Shown here: one piece after another, positions 1-6,271 of the stretch
How positions within the stretch are numbered: the first letter of the stretch is position 1
Layout of the letters: every line of letters begins with the position of its first letter
Source of the DNA: Oligoflexia bacterium
GTDB lineage: Bacteria > Bdellovibrionota > UBA1018 > CAIMNF01
NCBI GenBank assembly: GCA_903858975.1
Contig: CAIOKW010000148.1
Span: 1-8,138, forward strand
DNA length: 8,138 nucleotides
Direction of reading: 5' to 3'
Notes under the pieces: generated by a model
What the model was told of the DNA's origin: nothing
What the model saw: only the letters and a program-made list of their open reading frames with translations
The model's database searches: none
Position numbers and translations under genes: made by a program

Positions 1-165
1 GGCCCAGCTGCCGGGTTTGACCACCTCGGTACCTATTTGAAGGGTCTGTTTAACTTTTTAGGTATCCAAAAAGTAGAATTAGTCAGACTCGAAGGAACCG
101 CAATGGGAGATGCAATGCTATCTCAAACAAAAGCGTCTGCTGATCAGTTGATCAATCAGCTTTAA
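1..165 (+). CDS. azoR: FMN-dependent NADH-azoreductase-like flavoprotein, C-terminal part only
   Basis: The first base of the window is already in frame, and 54 codons read through to a TAA at 163-165; the start lies outside the window. The end of the protein contains GFDHLGTYLKGLFNFLGI followed by VELVRLEGTAMGD. This resembles the C-terminal part of the AzoR/AcpD family, where a conserved Tyr-Leu stretch leads to an F-x-G-I segment, an Asp/Glu-Val strand, a Glu-Gly turn and a final amphipathic helix. Family members are cytoplasmic flavodoxin-fold dimers that use FMN and NAD(P)H to reduce quinones and azo compounds. The gene converges on the M50 protease gene, and a hairpin terminator lies just after its stop. 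The family call rests on the C-terminal quarter only; another flavodoxin-like NAD(P)H dehydrogenase (quinone) is the main alternative. Confidence 0.8.
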   Translation, partial: GPAAGFDHLGTYLKGLFNFLGIQKVELVRLEGTAMGDAMLSQTKASADQLINQL

Positions 166-189
166 TTCTTAAGGTCCAATTCAAAAATC

Positions 190-233
190 AAATCCCCCGT
201 ATCTGTGTACATTCACAGTGCGGGGGATTTTTT
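190..233. terminator. Bidirectional intrinsic terminator between convergent genes
   Basis: The left arm AAATCCCCCG (190-199) pairs perfectly with CGGGGGATTT (221-230). Inside it, CTGTG (203-207) pairs with CACAG (214-218) around a six-base loop. On the plus strand the stem runs into six Ts (228-233). On the minus strand the A-rich bases before the left arm also give a T-rich tail. It sits 25 bases after the azoreductase stop and 10 bases after the M50 protease stop, so it can serve both transcripts. Confidence 0.9.
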
Positions 234-239
234 AATCTC

Positions 240-911
240 TTAGGTGATTCCAAAAAGGAGCGCTGAAAGGGTCAGGGTCATGTTTCCGAGAAACATGATG
301 GGGCCACTTAAGAATGAAATCGCGCCAGTAAACATGAGCGCGAGTAAAATAAAGACACTGTATTTAGAAAGTTGCTCATATTTTTGCATCGCCGGATAAG
401 AGAGCATGCTTTCAATCACTTTGCTGCCATCTAAAGGCGGAATCGGAAGTAGGTTAAAGATCCCCAGTCCATAGTTAATGAAGACTCCGATTTGGAGCAT
501 CGTCGTAAATTCTTTAAAAAAGATAAATTTTTCTGGAACGAATCTGAGCATCGCAACAAATCCCAGAGCGCAAAGGATCGCTAGAATGACATTTGCGATC
601 GGTCCCGCAAGTGAAACCCAAAAGAGCCCGGGCCTAAATTTTCTGAAGCGCCTGGGATCAATTGGAACCGGGCGCGCCCATCCAAAGAGGATATTAAATC
701 CACTGACCATATTAATAATTGGAAATAAGACCGTACCAATCGGATCCAGATGCGGAATAGGGTTTAAAGTGAGACGGCCCGAATCTTTAGCCGTGGTATC
801 GCCCCAAAGGTTCGCAACAAAACCATGCCCAAATTCGTGTCCAACGACCGCGAGCAAAAAGGGTACAAATTGATATCCGAGACGGGTGAGGCCTTCTTGA
901 AAATGATCCAT
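240..911 (-). CDS. Site-2 protease-like M50 family membrane metalloprotease
   Basis: The 223-residue protein is an integral membrane zinc protease. The zinc motif HEFGH (His25, Glu26, His29) lies in the first membrane segment (about 13-36). The third ligand motif is NLLPIPPLDG, with Asp161 in the segment of about 140-162. Other hydrophobic segments lie near 55-75, 96-122 and 185-222. There is no PDZ domain, unlike RseP, so it belongs with the short M50 proteins of the Sll0862/YwhC type, whose substrates are mostly unknown; the length fits that group. The ATG at 911 is the only usable start in frame between the xerD stop and the HExxH helix. A purine-rich stretch (GGAAGGAAAG on the minus strand, 940-931) lies 19 bases upstream, which is long for a Shine-Dalgarno spacing. 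It is the third gene of the snf2-xerD-M50 operon. The family is sure; the substrate cannot be told from the sequence. Confidence 0.93.
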   Translation of the reverse strand: MDHFQEGLTRLGYQFVPFLLAVVGHEFGHGFVANLWGDTTAKDSGRLTLNPIPHLDPIGTVLFPIINMVSGFNILFGWARPVPIDPRRFRKFRPGLFWVSLAGPIANVILAILCALGFVAMLRFVPEKFIFFKEFTTMLQIGVFINYGLGIFNLLPIPPLDGSKVIESMLSYPAMQKYEQLSKYSVFILLALMFTGAISFLSGPIMFLGNMTLTLSALLFGIT

Positions 912-915
912 AATA

Positions 916-927
916 TCGGTATACCGA
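916..927. repeat. 12-bp perfect palindrome before the M50 protease gene
   Basis: TCGGTATACCGA is a perfect 12-base palindrome. It lies in the 34-base gap between xerD and the M50 gene, between the purine-rich putative ribosome site (931-940) and the ATG at 911. It could be a protein-binding dyad or chance. With no loop it would form only a weak RNA hairpin. Confidence 0.35.
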
Positions 928-945
928 AACCTTTCCTTCCTCGCA

Positions 946-1845
946 CTACTTTTTGCCGCGAGGATGATACTGACTGATAATATCCCGTAACGTTTCAGGA
1001 ACGATATGCGTATAGACCTGGGTGGTCTGTAGGTCCGCGTGTCCCAAAAGGGTTTGAAGGGACCTCAGATTCATGCCCGATCTTAAGAGGTCGCTTGCAA
1101 AAGTGTGTCTCAGCATGTGGGGATGGAGACTGGTCGGGATCTCAGCTAGGAATGCGAGTTTTTTCAGGGTTTTCCAAAATGCCTGCCGAGTCAGGGGCTC
1201 ACCCCCTTGGCCTAAAAAGAGGATGTCGCTTTTAGGATTTAAAAGTGGTCGAGCGTTCTCGAGATATTCGAGGATTAATTCGCCAGCCACCGGGGCAAAG
1301 GGGATCATGCGTTCTTTGTTTCTCTTACCGAGTACCTGGATGAGTCCTGCTTCTGTATCTACTTTAGACCACTCTAGGTTGATTAACTCAGAAACTCGAA
1401 CCCCCGTCGCATAAAGCAAATAGATCATCGCGCGATCCCGAATTTTCAGGGCGGCTTCAAACTTCCCATGATAATCCAGGCCCCGATCCGCAGCTTTCAA
1501 GAGTGCGGCAACGGCGCGCTCATCCATGGCTTTCGGTAGTTTTTTAGGAAGGGTCGGGGATTCAATAAAAAGGGATGGATCCTCTGAGATGAGTTCTTCG
1601 CGAATCAGAAACTTATAGAATTGCTTAATGGCTGAAATCTTTCGAGCAATGGAAGTCGATTGCTGCTTCTTTTTTTTGAGGAGTTTCAGAAAAGCTTGAA
1701 TATCATTCTCATCTCGACTTAATACGGGGCGCTCTTGCGCCAAGAGAAATTGTTTTAAGTCTCTTCCGTAAGATGAAATCGTATGGGGCGAGGACCCTTT
1801 GTCAATTCGAAGGTGATTGAGGAAAAGTTGAATCAGTGGATCCAG
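946..1845 (-). CDS. xerD: Site-specific tyrosine recombinase XerD, probable CTG start
   Basis: XerD acts with XerC at the dif site to resolve chromosome dimers. Read from CTG at 1845-1843 the protein has 299 residues; E. coli XerD has 298. The N-terminal core-binding domain begins DPLIQLFLNHLRIDKG, followed by the typical SPHTISSYGRDLKQFL helix (about 18-33). The catalytic residues in this numbering are Arg150 (ATGVRVSEL), Lys174 (VLGKRNKER), His243 and Arg246 (HPHMLRHTFA), His269 (LLGHADLQTT) and the nucleophile Tyr278 (VYTHI). These lie within two residues of the E. coli positions. The C-terminal YHPRG is XerD-like. No ATG, GTG or TTG occurs in frame before TTG at 1743, and starting there would remove the first 34 residues of a conserved domain. 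A GGGGGT site six bases before the CTG supports it as start. ATA at 1851, overlapping the snf2 stop, is an alternative. The protein could also be a generic Xer/phage integrase, but there is no mobile-element context. Confidence 0.92.
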   Translation of the reverse strand: MDPLIQLFLNHLRIDKGSSPHTISSYGRDLKQFLLAQERPVLSRDENDIQAFLKLLKKKKQQSTSIARKISAIKQFYKFLIREELISEDPSLFIESPTLPKKLPKAMDERAVAALLKAADRGLDYHGKFEAALKIRDRAMIYLLYATGVRVSELINLEWSKVDTEAGLIQVLGKRNKERMIPFAPVAGELILEYLENARPLLNPKSDILFLGQGGEPLTRQAFWKTLKKLAFLAEIPTSLHPHMLRHTFASDLLRSGMNLRSLQTLLGHADLQTTQVYTHIVPETLRDIISQYHPRGKK

Positions 1846-1847
1846 AT

Positions 1848-4800
1848 TTATACCCCCAAGAGGTATTCAAAATCACTTTGAGAGAGCGTAAATGCGCCAC
1901 CCTCTCCAATTTCTTGTGTGGTTTCGGCATCTGAAAAGAGGGCATTGAATTGGGATGATTTTCGTCCTTTTAGGATCTCAATCTTTTCTTCCACCGACTC
2001 GCTCATGATGTAGCGATACACTTGAACAGGCTTCGTTTGTCCAATTCGGTGCGTTCGGTCGGTAGCCTGATTTTCGACGGCCGGGTTCCACCAAGGCTCA
2101 AGGTGGAATACGTAACTGGCTTTCGTTAAGTTAAGACCGACCCCTCCGGTTTTAAGAGTCATCAGCATCACGGCACCTTTATTGTGCTCTTGGAATTGTT
2201 GCAGTTGAATCTCTCGATCCTTCCGTGAAACTTTTCCATGAAGCGCAAAATAAGGAATACCTGCCTTTTTAAGCTCTTTTGCCAATAAATCAAAAGTACC
2301 TAAGAACTGAGTGAACACGAGAGCGCTTTCGCCGGTTTCAGTAATCGATTTTAAGTTATCGATCAGGAGCGTGATTTTTGGAGGGGTCTCGGTGTAATTC
2401 ACGTTTGGAATGGCGCTCGGAGCGGAACAGACTTGGCGTAAACGAAGGAGTGCGGTCAACATAATGAGCTGACTTTTTGATTCTCCACCTTCAGTGATCG
2501 CTTGTCTGACGCGTGAGTTCCATGAAAGAGCAATGTCACGGTAAATCGCAAGCTGCTTCTCAGTGAATGGAATCTTAACGGTACTCTCTGTTTTTGCAGG
2601 GAGTTCTTTCAGGATCGCAGACTTCGTTCTTCTCAGTACGAGTGGCCGTGTTTTCGATTTTAAGTATTGAATGCGGTCTGGCTCTGGAGCGTAGGACTGC
2701 ATATAGGTTTTTCTGAATTGATCAAAACCACCCAGCGCTCCCGGAACCACAAGATCCATCAAGGAGAAGAATTCTCCCATGTGGTTCTCAAGCGGAGTCC
2801 CGGTCAACGCGAGTTTGAATCGGGCAGGAAGCTTTCGAGAAACAGTCGTTCGTTTAGCCGTGATAGTTTTTAAGTTTTGGGCTTCATCGTAGATGTGAAG
2901 GGTCCATCGGTAATTATTAAAGAAGGCCTCATGTTCAGCCAAAAGTCCGTACGTGCTAATGATCATTCCCTGAGGGTTAGCCTCTAGGAACTCCTTCGCC
3001 TTTGCAATTTCACGAGACTGAAAAATGTGCATCGGTAGGTCAGGCGTGAATTTATTTGCTTCACTAAACCAGTTGAAGGTCAGGGAAGTGGGTACGACAA
3101 TGAGTCCATGGCCAAGCTCGTTCTTCTGGCGAAGCATTTCCAGGAATACGAGCGTTTGAACGGTCTTACCTAACCCCATGTCATCCGCTAAAATTCCACC
3201 GAGCCCCAGTCTAAAGAGATCGTGAATCCATTGAACACCGCGATGCTGGTAGGGTTTTAGGTCACCTTTAAAGTTTTTTGGCAGATCAAGGGGTGGCCGG
3301 TCTTGATTGAGAGTTTCGTAGAATTTAACGATTTCATCCCAGATCGGCCCACCTTTCACGCGTACACCGGTTGAACGAAGGGCAAGGAGCTCTAAGGTGT
3401 AATGCTTCGGTAGGCGATAAATGCGATCGGATTTTTTATTCCCACGTTTAGGGCCTTGGGTTCCCGCAAGTTGGTCCCAAAATAAAGTGAGTTTTTCGAG
3501 CGATGGAATCGAGGACTGGTTGAGGCGATAAATCTTCCCTTGGAAGGTAATCATCCCGGTCTCAGAAAGACGTTTTGCCTGGTCTTCACCGATCTCTACA
3601 CCCTTAAAGAAAAATTTAGGGTGGAGCTCAAACCAATCAATTCTTCCTTGTGCATCTGGAGTCTCCTCCAAAATGAACTCCGAAATAAAGTCCTCATCAT
3701 TGAGCTCTTCAATCGATTGTCCGTCCAAGGAGAGTTGAGCCCCCTCGTTCTGAAGGGGTAAAAATGCACGAATGAGATTTTCACCGCTGGTTTCTTTTTT
3801 CGACAGCACAAAACGAGTGGCGCCTTCCCCTGAAATTTCGGTCTCTGGGAAAAACTGAAGATCCTTGATTTGCTGGGGGTCTTCAAAGTTTGAATTTTGA
3901 ATGATTCCGTCTTTGGTCTTTAAAAGAACTGCGCCCTGGGATTGAGTCTGAGAAATGCTAATCCAAGCAAAAATGAGCTTCAGATAAAAGGCGTATACTC
4001 CGCTCACAAGAAGGTTTCGATCTTTTAAGATCAGAGGGAATACGCGCTCTTCAAACAAGTTTTTCAGGTCAAGAATATAGGACTCTAGATACTCAATGGC
4101 CGCCTTAGAACAAAACACTTCAAGAGTAAGATTCTGAGATTGCGGTGCACCTTCGAGTTTATTCAAGAGAGCAGCAAGTTTTGCCTTGAGTAACTCAAAA
4201 AATGATTCGAATGGACGATCTTTTTTAATGAGGTAGCGAATGGTTTCTTGTTGAACTAATGCTGCCACACCAATGTGTCGAAGGAGTCGAAGGTCATTCG
4301 CTCGTTTTGCTTGTTTTTTGGCTTGAAACATCTCATCGCTGAGGGCTTCATCCCAAACACGAATTCCCAAGGTGAGAATTTGAATCTGTTTTAGGATGGG
4401 AGTAGGAATTCCATCTAGAGTTCCAAACTCAAAATTCAATTCAGTCGAAAACGTGCCATTCGAGAACACACGCACATGGGGCGCAAAGCTATCGGCTTTT
4501 AAAAATTGGAAAGGCGGGTAGGCATGAATTTCATTGAAGCTGGCATGAAACTCGTCTTGCATGACATTAAAGAGCGACTCAAAATTTCGATGCTCATTGC
4601 ATTCGACCTTGGGCGGATATTTTTCTAGCCAATGATTAAAGGGATGAAAGAAGATTTCTTGCGTAATGGCATTGATGGCAAAGGTTGGGTACCAAGCCCA
4701 ATCGCGGTGAAGTTCAAGGCTGATCTCCGTTGCAAGGGTGTTTTCAGGTGACGCTTTTGAGCGTACTTGAAAGCCGGATTTGAGGCTTGTGGGCTGGGTG

Positions 4801-5843
4801 AAATCAATTTTTTGAATTTCGATGACTTTGCTTTCGGAGTCAAAAGTCTCTTGAAAGGCAAAGTAGACCTTCAGCTTTTCACGCTTCAAGAGCTTGGATG
4901 CAGATTCAGCGATCGAGAGCAAGATTGCGTCTAGACGCTCGTCTGCTTTAAGGTCCCAGATCGGAAGGTCTTTCCATTTTGGAAAGAATCGAGCGCGCTT
5001 TTTCTCGAGAAAGGTTTCATTGAGATTCGACGCGACCGGAAGCAGCTCAGTGGGAACAAGCGTGCTGTTCTTATGGTAGAGGAGTTCAGCAACCGGGATG
5101 CGAGTGCCATCCGTGAATAAATAGTAAATGCATTTTCTTCGAGCGGTTTCGAAAGGGTTTTGGAATAAATTATTCGTGGTGCCTCGGAAAGATACGGGTG
5201 ATCGCCAAAGAGGGTGTGGGAGATCCGATTCACGATAAAAAGGAACCGCCAGATCCGGAAGAAGAAAGTCTTGATGGGATTTAGCGCCCGTTAAGGTTTG
5301 GTCGAGCTCAAAGCTTGATCCCGCAGGCTGAATCGCTTGATTTTGAAAAGAAAAGACAATCCCTTTGAACTCAGCAGTGACGTGAGGATGGGTGATGTAC
5401 TCTTGATCACGGTGAAGGATTGTAGAGGGAGTCGGCGCAGGTGCCGTAGCCTTCAGTTTCGCGAATTCTTCTTCTGAAAGTTTAATGTGATCAAAGATGG
5501 GTTCATCCACCCGGGTCAGTTCGTATTTTTGGGATGCCAAAACGGTCACCACCCATGCGGCGATCGCTTGATGGCGACAAAAAATCCCATATCCTGCCAT
5601 TGAGCAATTGCATTCAGAGTAGAGCGGTTGCGAAGCCGTGCTCATGTCAATCTTGGTTTGGGAGGGTTCAGAGAGTTTAAATTCAATTTGAAACCCTTTT
5701 GAACCCAGGGTTGCGACTTCAAGGCTTAGGAAGCCTCCGTCTCTGAGGTATTGGAGTCCACGCTCGAGGGCAGATGGATCTAGACCTTTGGCTAACGCGG
5801 CGGGACCAAGGCGTTTTAACTCCTGAAGAGAAGGAAGTTTCAT
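1848..5843 (-). CDS. SNF2-family ATPase/helicase with N-terminal SWIM zinc finger
   Basis: This 1331-residue protein is a predicted cytoplasmic ATP-driven double-stranded-DNA translocase of the bacterial SNF2 group. A SWIM zinc finger (Cys78, Cys80, Cys89, His91) lies near the N-terminus and probably binds DNA or protein. Residues about 110-850 show no motif I can name. The ATPase core follows: motif I DDMGLGKT (887-894), motif II DEAQ (986-989), motif III TGTPLEN (1014-1020), the second RecA lobe with ALVFTQF (1174-1180), motif V KTGGVGLNLT (1231-1240) and motif VI ATDRTHRIGQ (1260-1269). All key residues are present, so it should be active. DEAQ in place of DEAH is usual in bacterial SNF2 proteins. 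It is longer than SWIM-SNF2 proteins such as Bacillus YwqA (roughly 920 residues from memory), mostly because of the middle region. ATG at 5843 begins MKLPSLQELKRLG; no clear Shine-Dalgarno precedes it. It is the first gene of the operon with xerD and the M50 protease. The biological role (repair, transcription recycling or defence) cannot be decided here. Confidence 0.93.
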   Translation of the reverse strand: MKLPSLQELKRLGPAALAKGLDPSALERGLQYLRDGGFLSLEVATLGSKGFQIEFKLSEPSQTKIDMSTASQPLYSECNCSMAGYGIFCRHQAIAAWVVTVLASQKYELTRVDEPIFDHIKLSEEEFAKLKATAPAPTPSTILHRDQEYITHPHVTAEFKGIVFSFQNQAIQPAGSSFELDQTLTGAKSHQDFLLPDLAVPFYRESDLPHPLWRSPVSFRGTTNNLFQNPFETARRKCIYYLFTDGTRIPVAELLYHKNSTLVPTELLPVASNLNETFLEKKRARFFPKWKDLPIWDLKADERLDAILLSIAESASKLLKREKLKVYFAFQETFDSESKVIEIQKIDFTQPTSLKSGFQVRSKASPENTLATEISLELHRDWAWYPTFAINAITQEIFFHPFNHWLEKYPPKVECNEHRNFESLFNVMQDEFHASFNEIHAYPPFQFLKADSFAPHVRVFSNGTFSTELNFEFGTLDGIPTPILKQIQILTLGIRVWDEALSDEMFQAKKQAKRANDLRLLRHIGVAALVQQETIRYLIKKDRPFESFFELLKAKLAALLNKLEGAPQSQNLTLEVFCSKAAIEYLESYILDLKNLFEERVFPLILKDRNLLVSGVYAFYLKLIFAWISISQTQSQGAVLLKTKDGIIQNSNFEDPQQIKDLQFFPETEISGEGATRFVLSKKETSGENLIRAFLPLQNEGAQLSLDGQSIEELNDEDFISEFILEETPDAQGRIDWFELHPKFFFKGVEIGEDQAKRLSETGMITFQGKIYRLNQSSIPSLEKLTLFWDQLAGTQGPKRGNKKSDRIYRLPKHYTLELLALRSTGVRVKGGPIWDEIVKFYETLNQDRPPLDLPKNFKGDLKPYQHRGVQWIHDLFRLGLGGILADDMGLGKTVQTLVFLEMLRQKNELGHGLIVVPTSLTFNWFSEANKFTPDLPMHIFQSREIAKAKEFLEANPQGMIISTYGLLAEHEAFFNNYRWTLHIYDEAQNLKTITAKRTTVSRKLPARFKLALTGTPLENHMGEFFSLMDLVVPGALGGFDQFRKTYMQSYAPEPDRIQYLKSKTRPLVLRRTKSAILKELPAKTESTVKIPFTEKQLAIYRDIALSWNSRVRQAITEGGESKSQLIMLTALLRLRQVCSAPSAIPNVNYTETPPKITLLIDNLKSITETGESALVFTQFLGTFDLLAKELKKAGIPYFALHGKVSRKDREIQLQQFQEHNKGAVMLMTLKTGGVGLNLTKASYVFHLEPWWNPAVENQATDRTHRIGQTKPVQVYRYIMSESVEEKIEILKGRKSSQFNALFSDAETTQEIGEGGAFTLSQSDFEYLLGV
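1852..1857 (-). promoter_or_regulatory. Ribosome binding site supporting the CTG start of xerD
   Basis: On the minus strand GGGGGT can pair over six bases with the 16S rRNA tail sequence CCUCCA (read antiparallel), with one G-U wobble. Six bases separate it from CTG at 1845. It lies inside the last codons of the snf2 gene, so xerD translation is probably coupled to that of snf2. By contrast it directly abuts the ATA at 1851, which argues against ATA as start. Confidence 0.5.
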
Positions 5844-5851
5844 TGGCCATA

Positions 5852-5880
5852 ATTGTGACTGATCGCTAGGGCGAGTTCAA
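5852..5880 (-). promoter_or_regulatory. Possible sigma-70-like promoter of the snf2-xerD-M50 operon
   Basis: On the minus strand TTGAAC (5880-5875) and CACAAT (5857-5852) are separated by 17 bases, and each matches the sigma-70 consensus at four of six positions. Transcription would start near 5845, within a few bases of the snf2 ATG at 5843, giving a leaderless or nearly leaderless mRNA. That agrees with the lack of a visible Shine-Dalgarno. Matches this weak also arise by chance. Confidence 0.3.
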
Positions 5881-5896
5881 GAGTTAAATTGAGCTA

Positions 5897-5925
5897 TTGC
5901 ATCCGATCCGATTCAGGAAAACAAT
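5897..5925 (+). promoter_or_regulatory. Weak candidate promoter for the HiPIP gene
   Basis: TTGCAT (5897-5902) and AACAAT (5920-5925) are 17 bases apart, matching the sigma-70 consensus at three and four of six positions. This would leave a leader of about 20 bases that includes the GAAGGG site. It is the best pair I can find in the 107-base divergent intergenic region, which also holds an imperfect direct repeat, GAGTTCAA (5873-5880) and GAGTTAAA (5881-5888). Confidence 0.2.
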
Positions 5926-5934
5926 AAAGGTACA

Positions 5935-5940
5935 GAAGGG
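5935..5940 (+). promoter_or_regulatory. Ribosome binding site of the HiPIP gene
   Basis: GAAGGG lies 10 bases before ATG at 5951. This supports that ATG over the upstream in-frame TTG at 5897, which would add 18 residues in front of the twin-arginine signal. Confidence 0.6.
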
Positions 5941-5950
5941 ATCTAAAACA

Positions 5951-6271
5951 ATGGAAAATCAAAGACGTAATTTCTTGAAAACGATCATGTTAGGGGCGGC
6001 GGCACTCGTAGTGGCTCCGGCTCTTCGAATTCAGCAGGCATTCGCTGATCTCGTGAAATCAGATGATCCACTAGTCAAGGCTTTGGGCTATGTGTCTGAT
6101 GCGAAGCAATCCAAGGATCGCAAAGACAAAAAAGCACAATGCTCAGGGTGTCAGTTCTATGGCGACCTCAGCGGAAAAGAAAAACAGGCTAAATGTCAGC
6201 TGATTCCAAGCGGTGAAGTACAACCTACCGGTTGGTGCCGTTCTTACTCAGCTCGCGCTAAGAAGGCCTAA
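5951..6271 (+). CDS. High-potential iron-sulfur protein (HiPIP) with Tat signal
   Basis: The 106-residue precursor starts MENQRRNFLKTIMLG, a twin-arginine (Tat) signal with Arg5-Arg6 and the RRxFLK pattern. A hydrophobic stretch (12-23) and a likely cleavage site after AFA (Ala32) follow, leaving about 74 mature residues in the periplasm. Four cysteines, Cys64, Cys67, Cys82 and Cys96, have the C-x2-C-x14-C-x13-C spacing that holds the single [4Fe-4S] cluster of HiPIPs. The LGYVSDA stretch (45-51) carries the conserved Tyr near the cluster, and GWCRSY (94-99) is the family's C-terminal signature. Tat export fits a protein that takes its cluster in the cytoplasm. HiPIPs carry single electrons, often from a cytochrome bc1 complex to oxidases or reaction centres. 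The start at 5951 is chosen for the ribosome site and the signal peptide. The stop overlaps the next gene's start as TAATG, so the two are probably co-translated. Confidence 0.95.
   Translation: MENQRRNFLKTIMLGAAALVVAPALRIQQAFADLVKSDDPLVKALGYVSDAKQSKDRKDKKAQCSGCQFYGDLSGKEKQAKCQLIPSGEVQPTGWCRSYSARAKKA

Noticed and set aside
478..1414. Plus-strand open frames at 478-873 and 1073-1414
   Set aside because: They lie wholly antisense to the M50 protease and xerD genes, which have clear family motifs; the translations show no recognisable domain.
1662..1680. Run of eight A on the minus strand in xerD giving an in-frame A AAA AAG slippery heptamer
   Set aside because: No upstream Shine-Dalgarno-like stimulator or clear downstream hairpin is seen, and a -1 shift would only truncate XerD after a few codons; probably just a Lys-rich stretch.
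1741..1743. TTG as the xerD start
   Set aside because: It removes conserved core-binding residues that are clearly encoded upstream, and shortens the protein to 265 residues.
946..1845. Tyrosine recombinase as part of an integron, phage or other mobile element
   Set aside because: No attachment-site repeats, excisionase, cassette array or phage genes flank it; length and catalytic-residue positions fit chromosomal XerD.
2667..5233. Small open frames on both strands (for example 2667-2873, 3540-3761, 3596-3886, 4625-4861, 4894-5079, 4931-5233)
   Set aside because: All fall inside the SNF2 coding region in other frames and have low-complexity or Arg/Ser-rich translations without motifs.
1848..5843. 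SNF2 gene as part of a known antiphage system (such as DISARM- or Dnd-like)
   Set aside because: No methyltransferase, nuclease or other partner gene of those systems lies next to it in this window.
5897..5950. Upstream TTG start for the HiPIP gene
   Set aside because: It would place 18 residues before the twin-arginine motif and lacks a ribosome site; ATG 5951 has one.
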